Program-made: the position numbers and the translations under genes
The notes under the pieces: generated by a model
Database searches by the model: none
The model's input: the letters and a program-made list of their open reading frames with translations, nothing else
Told to the model about the DNA's origin: nothing
Shown here: in pieces, positions 23,215-34,084 of the stretch
Layout: each line of letters begins with the position of its first letter
How positions within the stretch are numbered: position 1 is the first letter of the stretch
NCBI GenBank assembly: GCA_018398585.1
Contig: JAGTTD010000022.1
Location: 5,462,001-5,526,000, forward strand
DNA from: Simmondsia chinensis
Taxonomy: Eukaryota; Streptophyta; Magnoliopsida; Caryophyllales; Simmondsiaceae
Reading direction: 5' to 3'
Length of the DNA: 64,000 bases

Positions 23215-24205
23215 TGTTGAAAAAATGATACAAGCTAAACTTAAATGTTATGGGAAAAATTACATCTACTTAAAAAAAAAAAAAAAAAAAAGAGTTCTAT
23301 CCTACATAGGAAAAAGAACGAAATTTTGTAGAGTTTAAATAGGCATATGTGAAACCCCAATTTGAATTAAGTTATGGGTGAGAGAGTAGGAACCACACGC
23401 GTCCCATGAAAAAATACCACGCACGCGTGCCCGCCGTATGTCTTCTTACATAATAGGTGTATCTATTTTACTGAAAATCAGTTATGTCTTTACTGCTATA
23501 GTTGCTACCGTTTTTTGCTGATAATTATGTTAATTACACAAATTGACCGTTTTTGATTATTAATAACGTAATATACCTATTTTGACTATTAATCAGTTAG
23601 CCGTTAGCCATTACTGCTATCCATCTCCATTTCCACTATATATATTGAACAGTGCATATCATCCAAAAATCATGGGCTAAGCATATGCTACTCCTCTCCT
23701 CCTTCGATTCTCTCGCTCTCTTAAAAATACTTGGGCAAGGTTCTTCGACTCTCCTATCCGACGATTAACGAGTGCACGTTAATGGTCGAACCGTGTTAAC
23801 CCTGAAGGACGGCCACCGATAACACTGTTTCCATCGGAGCAGTGGCAAAATCGTCTTTTAGGGCAGTGGTATTTCCAACCAGCACGGTATTTTCATATTC
23901 TAGTCAATTTCTTCGCTTTGTGGTATTATTTGGTTGCGTTTAATCCGTCTTACTGCATTTTCTACTAAATTACGTTGTTGCATATCTCACGAATTTTACA
24001 GACAATTGTACGGCAATTACATTATAAATTTAGAGCAAATAACTGAATTATTTTTCTGCTATTTTTAGTATATTTCTTGTAGTATTTTCATACTATTTTT
24101 ACTATATTTTCTACAGTATTTTTCCAGTATCTTTGCTGTATTTTCGCTATATTTTTGGCAGTATTTTCATTGTATTCTCGCTACGGTTGTACTATTATTA
24201 CAACA
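23215..24205 (+). repeat. copia-1 5' LTR (991 bp)
   Basis: Starts TGTTGA, ends AACA. Contains an A-tract near 23271-23291, a TATA-like TATATATATTGAA at ~23639, an Ile/Arg-free U/T-rich 3' third with repeated TATTTT...CAGTATTTT motifs (24055-24170), and the 14-nt block 23848-23861 complementary to the start of the internal domain. Matches the 3' LTR pieces 28767-28933, 29793-30078 and 31288-32058. Confidence 0.9.
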
Positions 24206-24222
24206 ATCTAAAAGACGATTTA
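24206..24222 (+). promoter_or_regulatory. copia-1 primer-site position, self-complementary to LTR
   Basis: The position just after the 5' LTR, where a tRNA-complementary primer site beginning TGG is expected, reads ATCTAAAAGACGATTTA instead. Bases 24208-24221 are perfectly complementary to 23848-23861 in the 5' LTR and 31697-31710 in the 3' LTR. No match to a tRNA 3' end is visible. It could be a self-priming site, a half-tRNA site I do not recognise, or a leader hairpin. Confidence 0.55.
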
Positions 24223-24244
24223 TTTCACGTAAGTATCTTTAAAC

Positions 24245-25135
24245 ATGGCAACCAAACTACCTCTTCCCAACATGTCTAAGGTTGAGCCCCTTGACGAGAA
24301 GAGCTATAAGAGGTAGTCCCAAAAAAATTTGTTTTTTCTACAACAAGTGTGTATTGATTACTTACTTTTTGAGAAAAAGGCACCAGAAGATGAAAACGAG
24401 AAAAAAGCTTATGAAGAAAAATTCACCGCTGATGACCGAACCTATAGGGGAAATTTGCTGCTTTACATGAGTGATGGGCTCTTTGATATTTATGTAAAAT
24501 TAACCGCAGCAAAAGAAATTTGGGAGTCCTTACAGAAAAAATATGGGGGCGATGACGCAGGAACTAGAAAATATGCGGTTAGTAAGTGGTTAGATTTTAA
24601 ATTCGTGGACAATAAACCAATCATTGATCAAGTTCACGAATATGAAAACATAGTAATTACTCTTTTATTAGAAGGTCTTAAGATTTGTAATATAACTCAA
24701 GCATATGTTTTAATCGAAAAACTTTCACCTTCTTGGAAGGATTATAGAAACCTACTTATGCATAAAAAGAAGGACTTGACATTAGAGGTGTTAGTGAACC
24801 ACTTAAAAATTGAAGAAGAGAATAGGCTTAAGGACAGGGGGTACTCATACTCCGACCAATCTAAAGCCAAAATTATCGAAGGTAGGCCTAGTACATCTGA
24901 CATGTTCAAGAATAAAGGGAAAAAGCATCACTCAAATTTCAAGCCTAGTGGAAAGATCCAAAAGCCGAACAACAAATTCCTCGGAGATTTATATCGCTGT
25001 GGAAAACGTAGATATATGGCCAAGGATTGCAGAAGTAAAAGGAACCAGCCCAAAGACCCAAAGCACAAAGCCCACCTTGTAGAAACGGAGAATATTGTAG
25101 CTGTTATTTTAGAGGTGAACCTAGTAACAATATGA
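24245..25135 (+). pseudogene. copia-1 gag
   Basis: ATG at 24245. Copia-type gag (UBN2-like): the chain has FTADDRTYRGNLLLYMSDGL, AAKEIWESLQKKYGG and a zinc-knuckle region around YRCGKRRYMAKDC near the C-terminus, in which two of the CCHC positions look altered. A stop replaces a likely Trp codon at 24314-24316 shortly after the start, and a frameshift near 25125 separates gag from protease. Gag would form the intracellular particle. Confidence 0.8.
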
Positions 25136-28109
25136 CTGAGTGGATAGTGGATACCAGGGCTACCAGGCATATCTGCACAAACAGAAACATGTTCCAGGAA
25201 TATCAAAAAGCGACCGATGTAGAGGTAGTCTATATGGGCAATTCTGCAGCAACACCTATAATCGGACAAGGAAAAATTTCTTTAAAACTCACTTCTGGAA
25301 AGTTTCTTACTTTAACAAATGTGTTGCATGTGTCTGATATGCGTAAAAATTTAATTTCGGGTAGTCTTTTAATCAAAGCTGGGTTGAAATTATCCTTTAA
25401 TTCAAACAAATTAGTTCTGGCCAGGAATGGGGAGTTTGTGGGCAAGGGTTTTTGTAATGGTGGCCTTTTTATCCTTGATGCTATATGCATGAATAACAAT
25501 GCTAGTACCTCTTCTGCTTATATTGTTGAATCTCTTGAATTGTGGCATGCTCAATTAGGTCATATAAATGTTGAGTCAATTAAACGACTTAAGAAAATGA
25601 ACATGATCCCTAACTTCAATGATATTAACTTTAGTAAATGTGAAGTACGTATAGAAGCTAAATATGCTAAAAAACCGTTTAAGTCTATCGAGAGACAATC
25701 TGAACTCCTTGAGCTTGTTCACACTGATTTAGGAAATTTTAAAAGCCTAATGAGTAGAGGTGAAAAAAGATATTACATGGCCTTTGTAGACGATTACTCT
25801 AGATACTCAATGGTATATCTCCTAAGTACTAAAGATGAAGCAGAAGAAATATTTTAAAATACAAAGTTGAAGTAGAAAATCACCTAGGAAAGAAAATAAA
25901 GAGAGTTAGGTCCGATAGAAGAGGAGAATATGATCCTACTTCTCTAGAAAAATTTTGTAAAGAAAATGGAATAATACATGAGCAAAGCCCTCCCTATTGT
26001 CCACAATCAAACGGTATTCCAGAAAGGAAAAATAGAACTTTAAAGAGTATGATGAATGCTATGCTTATTAGTTCTGGACTACTTGATAACATGTGGGGGG
26101 AGGCGATATTATCTGCTTGCCATGTACTTAATAGAGCTCCTTATAAAAAAATTAGACAAAACCCCATATGAAATGTGGAAAGGTCACACACCTAACCTAA
26201 AATACTTGAAAGTGTGGGGTGTCTAGCCAAGGTTGGATTACCTGATTTTAAACTCAATAAAATAGGACCTAAAACTATTGATTCAGTTTTTATTGGGTAT
26301 GCTCATCACAGTGCTGCTTATCGTTTTTTGATTAGAGGATCTAATAATTTATATGCATGTGGTAGAATCATGGAATCTAGAGATGCTAAATTTTTTGAGC
26401 ATACATTTCTCTTGAAATCTAATGATGCACAACCCTCCAGTTTGTCTTCTAATAATGAAACTATTAATCATGATAATACTAATAATATAGACACTCTTGA
26501 AATTCGGAGGAGTAAAAGTGCTATAAAAGAAACCAGCTTTGGGCCTGATTTTGTTACCACTTTCCTATAAGAAGATAACTTCGTAAATGAAGAAGTTGCA
26601 AGTATTTCTATGCCAAAGGAAGACCCTAAAACCTATGATGAGGTTGTAAGGTCACAGTTGATTCTAACTTTTGGAAAGAAGCCATCAATAGTGAACTAGA
26701 ATCAATTCTAAGTAATCATACATGGGAATTTGTAGATCTTCTTAGAGGTTGTAAACCAATAGGTTGTAAGTGGGTATTTAGAAGAAAAATGAAGGTTGAT
26801 GGGACAATAGACAAGTTTAAGGCAAGATTAGTGGCTAAAGGTTACACCCAAAAAAAGGGAATCGACTATTTCGATACTTACTCACCTGTCGCTAAAGTAG
26901 CCACGATCAAAACATTAATTGCCCTTGCATCTATTCATGATTTAGTTGTGCATCAAATGGATGTTAAAATGGCATTTCTTAACGGTGACCTAGATGAAGA
27001 GATTTACATGGAGCAACATGAGGGTTTTATTGTTCCTGGTAATGAAAATAAATTTTGTAAACTTGTAAAATCTCTATACGGTCTCAAACAGGCACCTAAA
27101 CAGTAGCATGAGAAATTCAACAGCACGCTAGTAGCTAATAATTTTCTTGTAAACAACGGTGATTCTTGTGTGTATTGTAAATCTGATTCAAATAGATGTC
27201 TAATAGTTTGTCTATATGTTGATGATATGTTGATATTTGGCACGAATTTGAATGTTGTTAGTGAAATGAAAAACTTTCAATGCTCTAAATTTGATATGAA
27301 AGATATGGGTGAGGCAGACGTGATTTTATGAGTTAAAATTGTGAGAACTCCTGAAGGCATAAGCCTAAACCAGTCTCACTATGTTGAGAAGATACTTAGA
27401 AAGTTTAATATGGTTAATACTGATCCTGTAAGAACACCTTATGATCCTAGTGTACATCTAACTAAACATAAAGGTGTTGCTAGGTGCCAATTTGAGTATG
27501 CCAAAATAATTGGCAGTGTTATGTTTCTGATGAACTATACTAGACCTAACATTGCATATGCTGTAAATAGACTCAGTAGATACACATAATCCTAATAAAG
27601 AGCATTGGAATGCGTTAAAAAGATTGCTTAAATATTTGAAAGGAAATGTGGATTGGGGACTTCACTTCAAAAAGTTTTCTGCTGTTTTAGAGGAATATTG
27701 TGACGCCAATTGGGTGTCTGATAATAACGAAGTAAACTCCACTAGTGAGTATGTATACACACTAGCTGGAGGTGCTATATCTTGGAAATCTTCTAACCAA
27801 TCTTGTACTGCTACTTCTACTATGGAATTTGAGTTTATTGCTCTTCAGTTGGCATGTCATGAAGCCGAGCGGCAAAGAAGTCTATTGGGAGACGTGCCAT
27901 TGTGGGGGCTTCTAGCTCCATCAGTGTCACTTCACTGTGACAGTCAAGCTGTAATTGATGTGGCTAAGAATAAGGTCTATAATGGCAAGAGAAGACACAT
28001 TCGTCTTAGGCATAAGATCGTGACAGATCTACTAGAAAGTGGAGTGATATCACTAGACTATGTAAAGTTTAAAAAAAATTTTGCAGATCCGTTGACAAAA
28101 AGCCTTTGA
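25132..28109 (+). pseudogene. copia-1 pol (protease, integrase, RT, RNase H)
   Basis: Domains in order. Protease 25132-25330: the active site reads D-T-R-A, with Arg in place of the invariant Gly. GAG-pre-integrase/HHCC ~25530-25680: LWHAQLGH is present but the second CxxC position is Arg. Integrase core 25690-26110: HTDLG, then SDRRGEY, then NGIPERKN. Integrase C-end 26214-26400 (KTIDSVFIGYAHHS). RT 26700-27330: [32 protein letters not shown], catalytic YVDDM at ~27217. RNase H 27560-28109 with the [16 protein letters not shown] block. Frameshifts occur near 25857, 26170 and 27590, and stops near 26568, 27104 and 27329. Inactive. Confidence 0.85.
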
Positions 28110-28766
28110 CGTAAAATGATTTTAGAAACATCGAGGGGGATGAGATTAAAGTCTAGACATGAATAAACTGTAATGTATCCAACTTGGCCTTAACAGGTTC
28201 AATGTGAAAAGTCATAGTTTCATTCAAGAAATGCACTGTGTTTTATGTTGTCCCTCCCTATGGTGTGACAGTGCGGAGACGGGTCCATAGCCATATGTTT
28301 GGTGGTGTGAGCAAGGCTTGCACTTGATGGACAATGTCTGTATGTTACCAAGGGGTGAGGTTGAGCTTTAGCTCTTAATAGACCCATATCCATATGTTTG
28401 GTGGTGTGTAGTAACATACACTTGATGGGATCCACCCATATAGGTGTGGGAGTCTAGCCGCTCCTTATGAAGGATTTGAGACTTGCCTTCTAGAGTGCCT
28501 ATGAATATCCAGGACGAGTGTATGGCCGATAAAACGCACCAAATCGTAAGAGTTGTCGAGATTTGGAGTTTGGTGTGTGTCCAAGTGGAAGACTATACAA
28601 CCCCTTGTGAGGGTCAAGACGAAAGTCAGCTTACAAGATGTTGCTCCTAAACTTGGGTTACACTAGGTGACGATTCAAGTCGCAAGACATCGGTACTGAA
28701 AAACTGAACTTCCTTTGCCCAATCAATTCCTATCTTTCTCTTCCGCTTGTATCCTTTGTGGAGGAT
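28110..28766 (+). other. copia-1 3' untranslated segment
   Basis: Non-coding stretch between the RNase H end and the 3' LTR. A polypurine run GAGGGGGATGAG lies at ~28132, 630 nt before the LTR, while the bases just before the LTR read GTGGAGGAT. Copia-2 has a segment of similar size and partly similar sequence (the GAGCTNNNGCTCTTAATNGACC neighbourhood), so the two elements belong to one lineage. Confidence 0.6.
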
Positions 28767-28933
28767 TGTTGAAAAAATGATACAAGCTAAACTTAAATAT
28801 TATGGGAAAAATTATACTTAAAAAAATAATAATAATAATAGAGTTCTATCCTACATAGGAAAAAGAATGGAATTTTGTAGAGTTTAAATACACATATGTG
28901 AAACCCCAATATGAATTAAGTCATGGGTGAGAG

Positions 28934-29792
28934 CATGGTTATCAAAATCGCGAGTCGGATAGTAAGATCGTACAATCCCACTATGCCCTACCGACCAGGA
29001 TCGCGTAAAAAATTATAAGAAAGTAGACTCGCATCGAACTCGAGTAGGACCAGTAGAATCGGGGTAGGATCGGTAGGATCACCGATTCTACACCGATTCT
29101 ATCGAGTCAATAATAAAAAATAACATATTTGAGGTTTGACACAGATTCTACCCTGATTCTACCGATTCTACTCCGATTCTACCGATTCTACTTTGATTCT
29201 ACCCCGATTCTACCGTTTCTACTCCGATTCTACTGATTCTACAGGTTATTTTTTGAATTTATTTTTTTTAGCTTTTTTTTTTTTTTTTACTTTCCCCTTT
29301 CTTATTTTTTTTCTCCTTCCCTTCTCCTACCCCCTCCCATTACCTAACCCTAAACATTCTCTCACATCACACTCTTCACTTATCATCACCGGTAGCCCTA
29401 GCCACCGCCGATTGCGACCAACTAACGTCGACCGACCGCCCCAGCCAACCACCGAGGTTTGATACCGACCCATGGGCCGCACACAGATATAGCTCATTTT
29501 CTTTTTGGATAAATCATTAATTTTCATTTAATTTCTTATTCTTCTAGCATATTGAGTTACTTGGGTAATTGTTTTGAGTTTTATTTTAATTATTTTCAGC
29601 TTGATTTTTTTTTTTTTGGTACTTTTTTTATGTTTTTCATTATATATTTGAGGCTTATAATGTGATTTCATTGGATACAAGTTATTGTTTTACACGTAAA
29701 GTAGAATCTTACGATTCTCGATCCGATTCTACGATCCCGATCCTAAGTACCCCTCACCGATCCTACATAGAATCCTGATTCTTACAACCTTA
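28934..29792. mobile_element. Non-autonomous TIR transposon in copia-1 LTR
   Basis: 859 bp flanked by the duplication GGTGAGAG (28926-28933 and 29793-29800). Imperfect terminal inverted repeats: left CATGGTTATCAAAATCGCGA, right end (reverse complement) TAAGGTTGTAAGAATCAGGA. An 8-bp duplication and this end type suggest hAT; a Mutator-like 9-10 bp duplication cannot be excluded. The left third is a degenerate minisatellite of GATTCTACC units (29080-29245). No coding capacity. Confidence 0.75.
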
Positions 29793-30078
29793 GGTGAGAG
29801 TATAGCAACCACGCGTCCCGTGGAAAAATACCACGCACGCCCATCTGCCCGCTGTATGTTTTCTTATATAGCAGGTATATCTATTTTACTGAAAATCAAT
29901 TATGTCTTGACTGCTACAGCTGCTACCGTTTTTTTGCTGATAATTATATTAATTACATAAATTTACCGTTTTTGATTATTAATAACGTAATATACCTATT
30001 TTGACTATTAACCAGCTAGCCGTTAGCGATTGCTACTATCCTTCTCCATTTCCACTATATATATTGAACAGTGCATAT

Positions 30079-31282
30079 TATTAGAGATTATGTTGAAAAT
30101 ATATAATTAGTTAGTTAATTAACTATGATTAGTTAATAAACTAACTAGAGTTATTGTGATAGTTAATAATCTGGTTAGCTATATTCTTGTATAAATAGGG
30201 AAGCTTGCCCTAACTTGTGATTGATTCAAGATTTCTGTCAATACAATTAAATTTACTCTCAATCTCTTCTGTTTCGCATTTGCTTTGCATTTCTCATGAA
30301 GACCGGCATTGTCGGCTAGAAAAGTAGCAGATTTGTTGTCACGGAATATTAAAGCACTTTGACAATGATCAATTTGTAAATCTTTTAGCAAAAACTTCAT
30401 CCATATATACAACAACAGCCATAAAAGAGTCTTTGTCTTTCCTTGTAAAAAGGCTACAGTCTAAGGATGCTTGTGAAAAACCCAATTTTAACAAAGCATT
30501 TGAAAATTTTGCATACCATTGTCAGCTAGCTTGTCTAAGTCCATATAGACTTTTGTTTAGCTTACATACAAGCTTAGTTGAAACAGAATTTGAATCTTGA
30601 AAAGGTTCAAGTAGAAAACCAGGAGGTGGAGACATATAGACTTCTTCATATAGATCTCCATGTGAAAATGCATTGTTAACATCTAATTGTAACAAATGCC
30701 AATCCTTGATGGCTGCTACTGCTAACAAGGTCTTTACTGCGTTTAATTTGGCAATAGGAGAAAATGTATCCAAAAAATCCACTCCTTGTTGTGTGTATCC
30801 TTTCGCAACTAATCTAGCCTTATACATTTCTATTGACCCATCCAATTTAAGTTTTATTTTGTAGACCCACTTACACCCTATGGGCCTTTTATTGGAAGGC
30901 AAAGGCATTACTGTCCATGTGTTATTGGCTTGTAAAGCCTTAATTTCAACAGACATTGTTCCCTCCACTCCGGATGCTTAACAGCCTGAGAGTAAGAGGT
31001 TGGCTCTTCATTAACTGAAATGGACAATGCAAAATTTTTGAAATTTTGAGACAACTTATCATAATTTTGTACATGAGACAAATCATGAGCTGTTGAGACA
31101 TCATTAGAGCTCTGTAAAACATTTTGCTCTTCATGTACAAGGTTACAGTGAAAGTCTTTTAGATAGCTAGGTGTGTATAATATCTACACTCCAACTTGAG
31201 GGGGGGATATTAGAGATTATGTTGAAAATATATAATTAGTTAGTTAATTAACTATGATTAGTTAATAAACTAACTAGAGTTA
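30079..31282 (+). mobile_element. Small LTR element carrying an inverted copia pol fragment
   Basis: LTR-like ends starting TATTAGAGATTATGTTG occur at 30079 and 31208 in direct orientation. The left copy has a + strand TATA (GTATAAATAGGG, ~30188), and a polypurine tract (TTGAGGGGGGGA, 31196-31207) lies directly before the right copy, so the element is + oriented. Its interior (about 30297-31148) is a - strand piece of copia pol. The right LTR is cut at ~31282. Confidence 0.7.
30297..31148 (-). pseudogene. Copia RT / RNase H fragment, inverted inside small LTR element
   Basis: On the - strand: an integrase-RT linker, then copia RT from 30968 with [52 protein letters not shown] and SLYGLRQAS (30522), then a degenerate stretch to a YMDE-like remnant (~30400). 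This is fused directly to RNase H sequence (SALIFRDNKSATFLADN, ~30370-30310), so the end of RT and the start of RNase H are deleted. The sequence differs from copia-1 pol, so it came from another copia family. Confidence 0.78.
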
Positions 31283-32097
31283 GTTTATTATGTCTTTACT
31301 GAAAATATATCTATTTTACTGAAAATCAATTATGTCTTTACTGCTACAGCTGCTACCGTTTTTTGCTGATAATTATATTAATTACATAAATTTACCCTTT
31401 TTTTATTATTAATAACGTAATATACCTATTTTGACTATTAATCAGCTAGCCGTTAGCCATTACTGCTATCCTTCTCCATTTCCACTATATATATTGAACA
31501 GTGTATATCATCTAAAAATCATGGGCTAAGCATCTGCTACTCCTCTCCTCCTTCGATTCTCTCGCTCTCTTAAAAATACTTGAGCAAGATTCTTCGACTC
31601 TCCTACCTAACGATTAACGAGTGCACGTTAATAATCGGACCGTGTTAATCTTGGAGGACGGCCGTCGATAACACTGTTTGCACCGGAGCAGTGTCGAAAT
31701 CGTCTTTTAGGACAGTAGTGTTTCCCACAGCATGGTATTTTCATATTCTAGTCAATTTCTTCACTTTGCGGTATTATTTGGTTGCTATATTTAATCCATC
31801 TTACTACGTTTTCTACTAAATTACGTTGCTGCATATCTCACGAATTTTACAGATAATTTTACTGCAATTACATTGTAAATTTGCAGCAAATAACTGAATT
31901 ATTTTTCTGCTATTTTTAGTATATTTCTTGCAGTATTTTTATACTATTTTTACTGTATTTTCTGCAGTATTTTCCCAATATTTTTACTGTATTTTTTTGC
32001 TATATTTTTGGCAGTATTTTCGTTGTATTCTCGCTATGGTTGCACTATTATTACAGCATATACACTAATGCAAGCAACAATAAGATGCAGTATACTA

Positions 32098-32850
32098 AGC
32101 CGCTGCATCGGCTATCCCTATGCTCGCCCTCCATAGAGCTCTATTTAAGGCCATCTCCTCCCATAGGTTTAGGTGGGTGAGTCTTGCCGGATCGCCTTTA
32201 ACCATCTCTTCTTTGGCCTACATCTCTCTCTCCTCCCTAGTGTAGTATGGGGCTGCTAGCATCTCCTAATTGGAGCAGTGGACGGTCTCCTCCTAACATG
32301 ATCGAACTACCTCAAACGTTTCTCCCTTAATTTATCTTTAATCAAGGACACGCCCAATTTTCCTCTTATGACGTAGTTTCTGATCCTATCCTTCTTTGTG
32401 TGTCCCCACATCTACCGCAGCATCCTCATCTCCGTCACATTCATCTTTTGTGTATGATGTTGTTTCATTAGCCAACACTCCGCCCCATAAGACATAGCCG
32501 GTTCCACTACTGTCTTAAAATATTTCCCCTTTAGGTTTAATGGAAACTTTCTACCTCAAAATACGGCGGAGGCCATCCTCTATTTATGCCAATCTACTTT
32601 AATCCGGTTGTTGGCATCCTCGTCAATTTTATCGTTTGTTTGAACCATAGAACCCAAGCATCTGGAACTCTTTTTTCTGTGTATGGTCTCAGATTCTATC
32701 TTGATGTCTTCTATGCTAGGCATGGTGGAGGGGTCGAATTTAAGTTCCATGTACTCAGTTTTGGATCTACTAATTCGTAAACCCTTCAATTCTAATGCCC
32801 TTGTCCACAATTCCAGCCTCTCGCTTACCTCTTCCTGATACTCCCCGCCA
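32098..32850 (-). pseudogene. RTE LINE reverse transcriptase, 3' end
   Basis: Degenerate C-terminal part of a plant RTE ORF: RISRSKTEYMELKF near the 5' end (32760), then KIESETIHRKKSSRCLGSMV, a KMNVTEMRMLR block (~32430), KDRIRN and a DPARLTHLNLWEEMALNRAL block (~32160), ending IGIADAA and stop at ~32098. Several stops and frameshifts. This is the region following the RT core in plant RTE elements. Confidence 0.82.
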
Positions 32851-32876
32851 AAACTATGTATATATACATCTCTAAT

Positions 32877-33299
32877 ATTATCCTTAATTATAATATTAAT
32901 AAAATGAGTCTTTAAATTTTAAAGCGAAATATTTGTGTTAATAGTTAAAATAGACAAAAGTATGCTAAGTATTTGTGATGAAAATATTAAGTAATAATTT
33001 TTATATTCTAATATTGTGTACATATATATGTAATATAGATACCCAAATTATCTACATATTTTATATATTATTTCAGCGTTGATCAATTTTAAATTAAAGA
33101 AATGACTTAGCAATTACATGAAACAACTGGATCAAAATTTTTGCTAGACTTAAATGATTATACTCTATCACAATTAAGTAAAGAAAAACTAATATTAAAA
33201 GAACTACCAAACAAATAAAACAAGAATATGACAAGACAAATAAAAGAATAGAATAACCGAATAATTACGGCAATGTTTGGTTTGAGAAATAGAGAAAGC
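32877..33299. other. AT-rich intergenic DNA
   Basis: No coding or repeat signal seen beyond AT-rich sequence. Confidence 0.5.
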
Positions 33300-33600
33300 T
33301 ACATTAGTTACTTAACTTACTGGCTCATTGGCACCAAGAGCGATGTCCATAAAACACACCGAATCTTCCTTTGGAACTCCAACTTTGATTGGGTCGACAT
33401 TCATCTTAGTCAATGATTGCTTTATGTCTATCCACTCTTAAATAATTCACGTCCTAAATAATCAGACTACCAAAAAAGAAATAAATTTTGCTTTTTTTTT
33501 TTTTTTTTTTTTCAAATTAAGTCACGTATTTAAAAATTATAGAAAATTAAAGATTTAGTTAGTACATAAACAACACTTATTCTCTTAATGCCAATGTATC
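33300..33600 (-). pseudogene. Duplicated unknown exon-like segment, copy A
   Basis: On the - strand a short open stretch reads KMNVDPIKVGVPKED followed by FMDIALGANEP, then a good splice donor (CCA|GTAAGT, ~33322-33316). I do not recognise the protein. A similar segment lies at 33930-34084 continued at 39977-40190. No start, stop or complete gene is visible; it may be an old gene fragment or a repeat of unknown type. Confidence 0.35.
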
Positions 33601-34084
33601 ATGATCTTGTTCTCTAATTACAATGGTATCATGATCGTGTACTATTCCAATCACTCCGAGCAGCTCTATGAGATTAAATCTCGCTACTCTTGATCGATTA
33701 CAATGGTAGCGGATAAGTGGAAGCAGAGGGCTCAGTCGGTAGTACACGGAAGGCCCAATGGCTAGTGCCAATTTCGAAGCACTCCTCCAAGAACTCAATT
33801 ATGACCCAGTTCAAGTGATTCATTATGGATATTAAGGCTAGAAGGCACTGCAATATTTGAACAAGGTTCTTGTGAACATTATTTTTTATAAGTTTGAGCA
33901 TGAGCTTCTGTCTTTGGTTTGAGAAAATAATAGAATAACTAAAGCAACGTTTGGTCTGAGAAAAAGTGAAGGCGACATTATTTACATACTTTCTAGCTTT
34001 AGGCACCAAGAGCAGTGTCCTTGAAATGCACAAAGTCTTCGCGAGAACTCCAATCTTGACAAGGTGAACATTTATCATAGTCTG

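Larger units (their letters stand above)
23215..32058 (+). mobile_element. Ty1/copia element (copia-1) with nested insertions
   Basis: Bounded by TATAC duplications at 23210-23214 and 32059-32063. The LTRs begin TGTTGAAAAAATGATACAAG and end ACAACA (5') or ACAGCA (3'). Internal order is gag, protease, integrase, RT, RNase H on the + strand, all with stops or frameshifts. A 657-nt non-coding segment separates the RNase H end (28109) from the 3' LTR. The 3' LTR (28767-32058) was enlarged by two later insertions. The element landed in the 3' UTR of an RTE LINE. Confidence 0.92.
28767..32058 (+). repeat. copia-1 3' LTR, interrupted twice
   Basis: LTR pieces: 28767-28933, 29793-30078 and 31288-32058. 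About 200 bp of LTR is present twice, at 29850-30078 and 31288-31504, on either side of the second insertion, so the inner insertion was accompanied by a rearrangement rather than a clean 5-bp duplication. The end ACAGCA is followed by the TATAC duplication. Confidence 0.85.
22868..32860 (-). mobile_element. RTE-type LINE, 5'-truncated, split by copia-1
   Basis: The 3' tail is at the left: CAACAACAACAACAA (22869-22886), that is (TTG)n on the - strand, preceded on that strand by a G-rich segment as in plant RTE 3' ends. The 3' UTR continues to 23214 and resumes at 32059; copia-1 lies between with a 5-bp duplication. The 3' part of the ORF is 32098-32850. Both ends are bounded by a 16-bp target duplication (22852-22867 and 32861-32876, one mismatch), which proves that the two halves were one insertion. 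5' truncation is typical of LINE insertion. Confidence 0.82.

Noticed and set aside
32580..32780. + strand open frame of 64 codons
   Set aside because: Shadow of the - strand RTE coding region.
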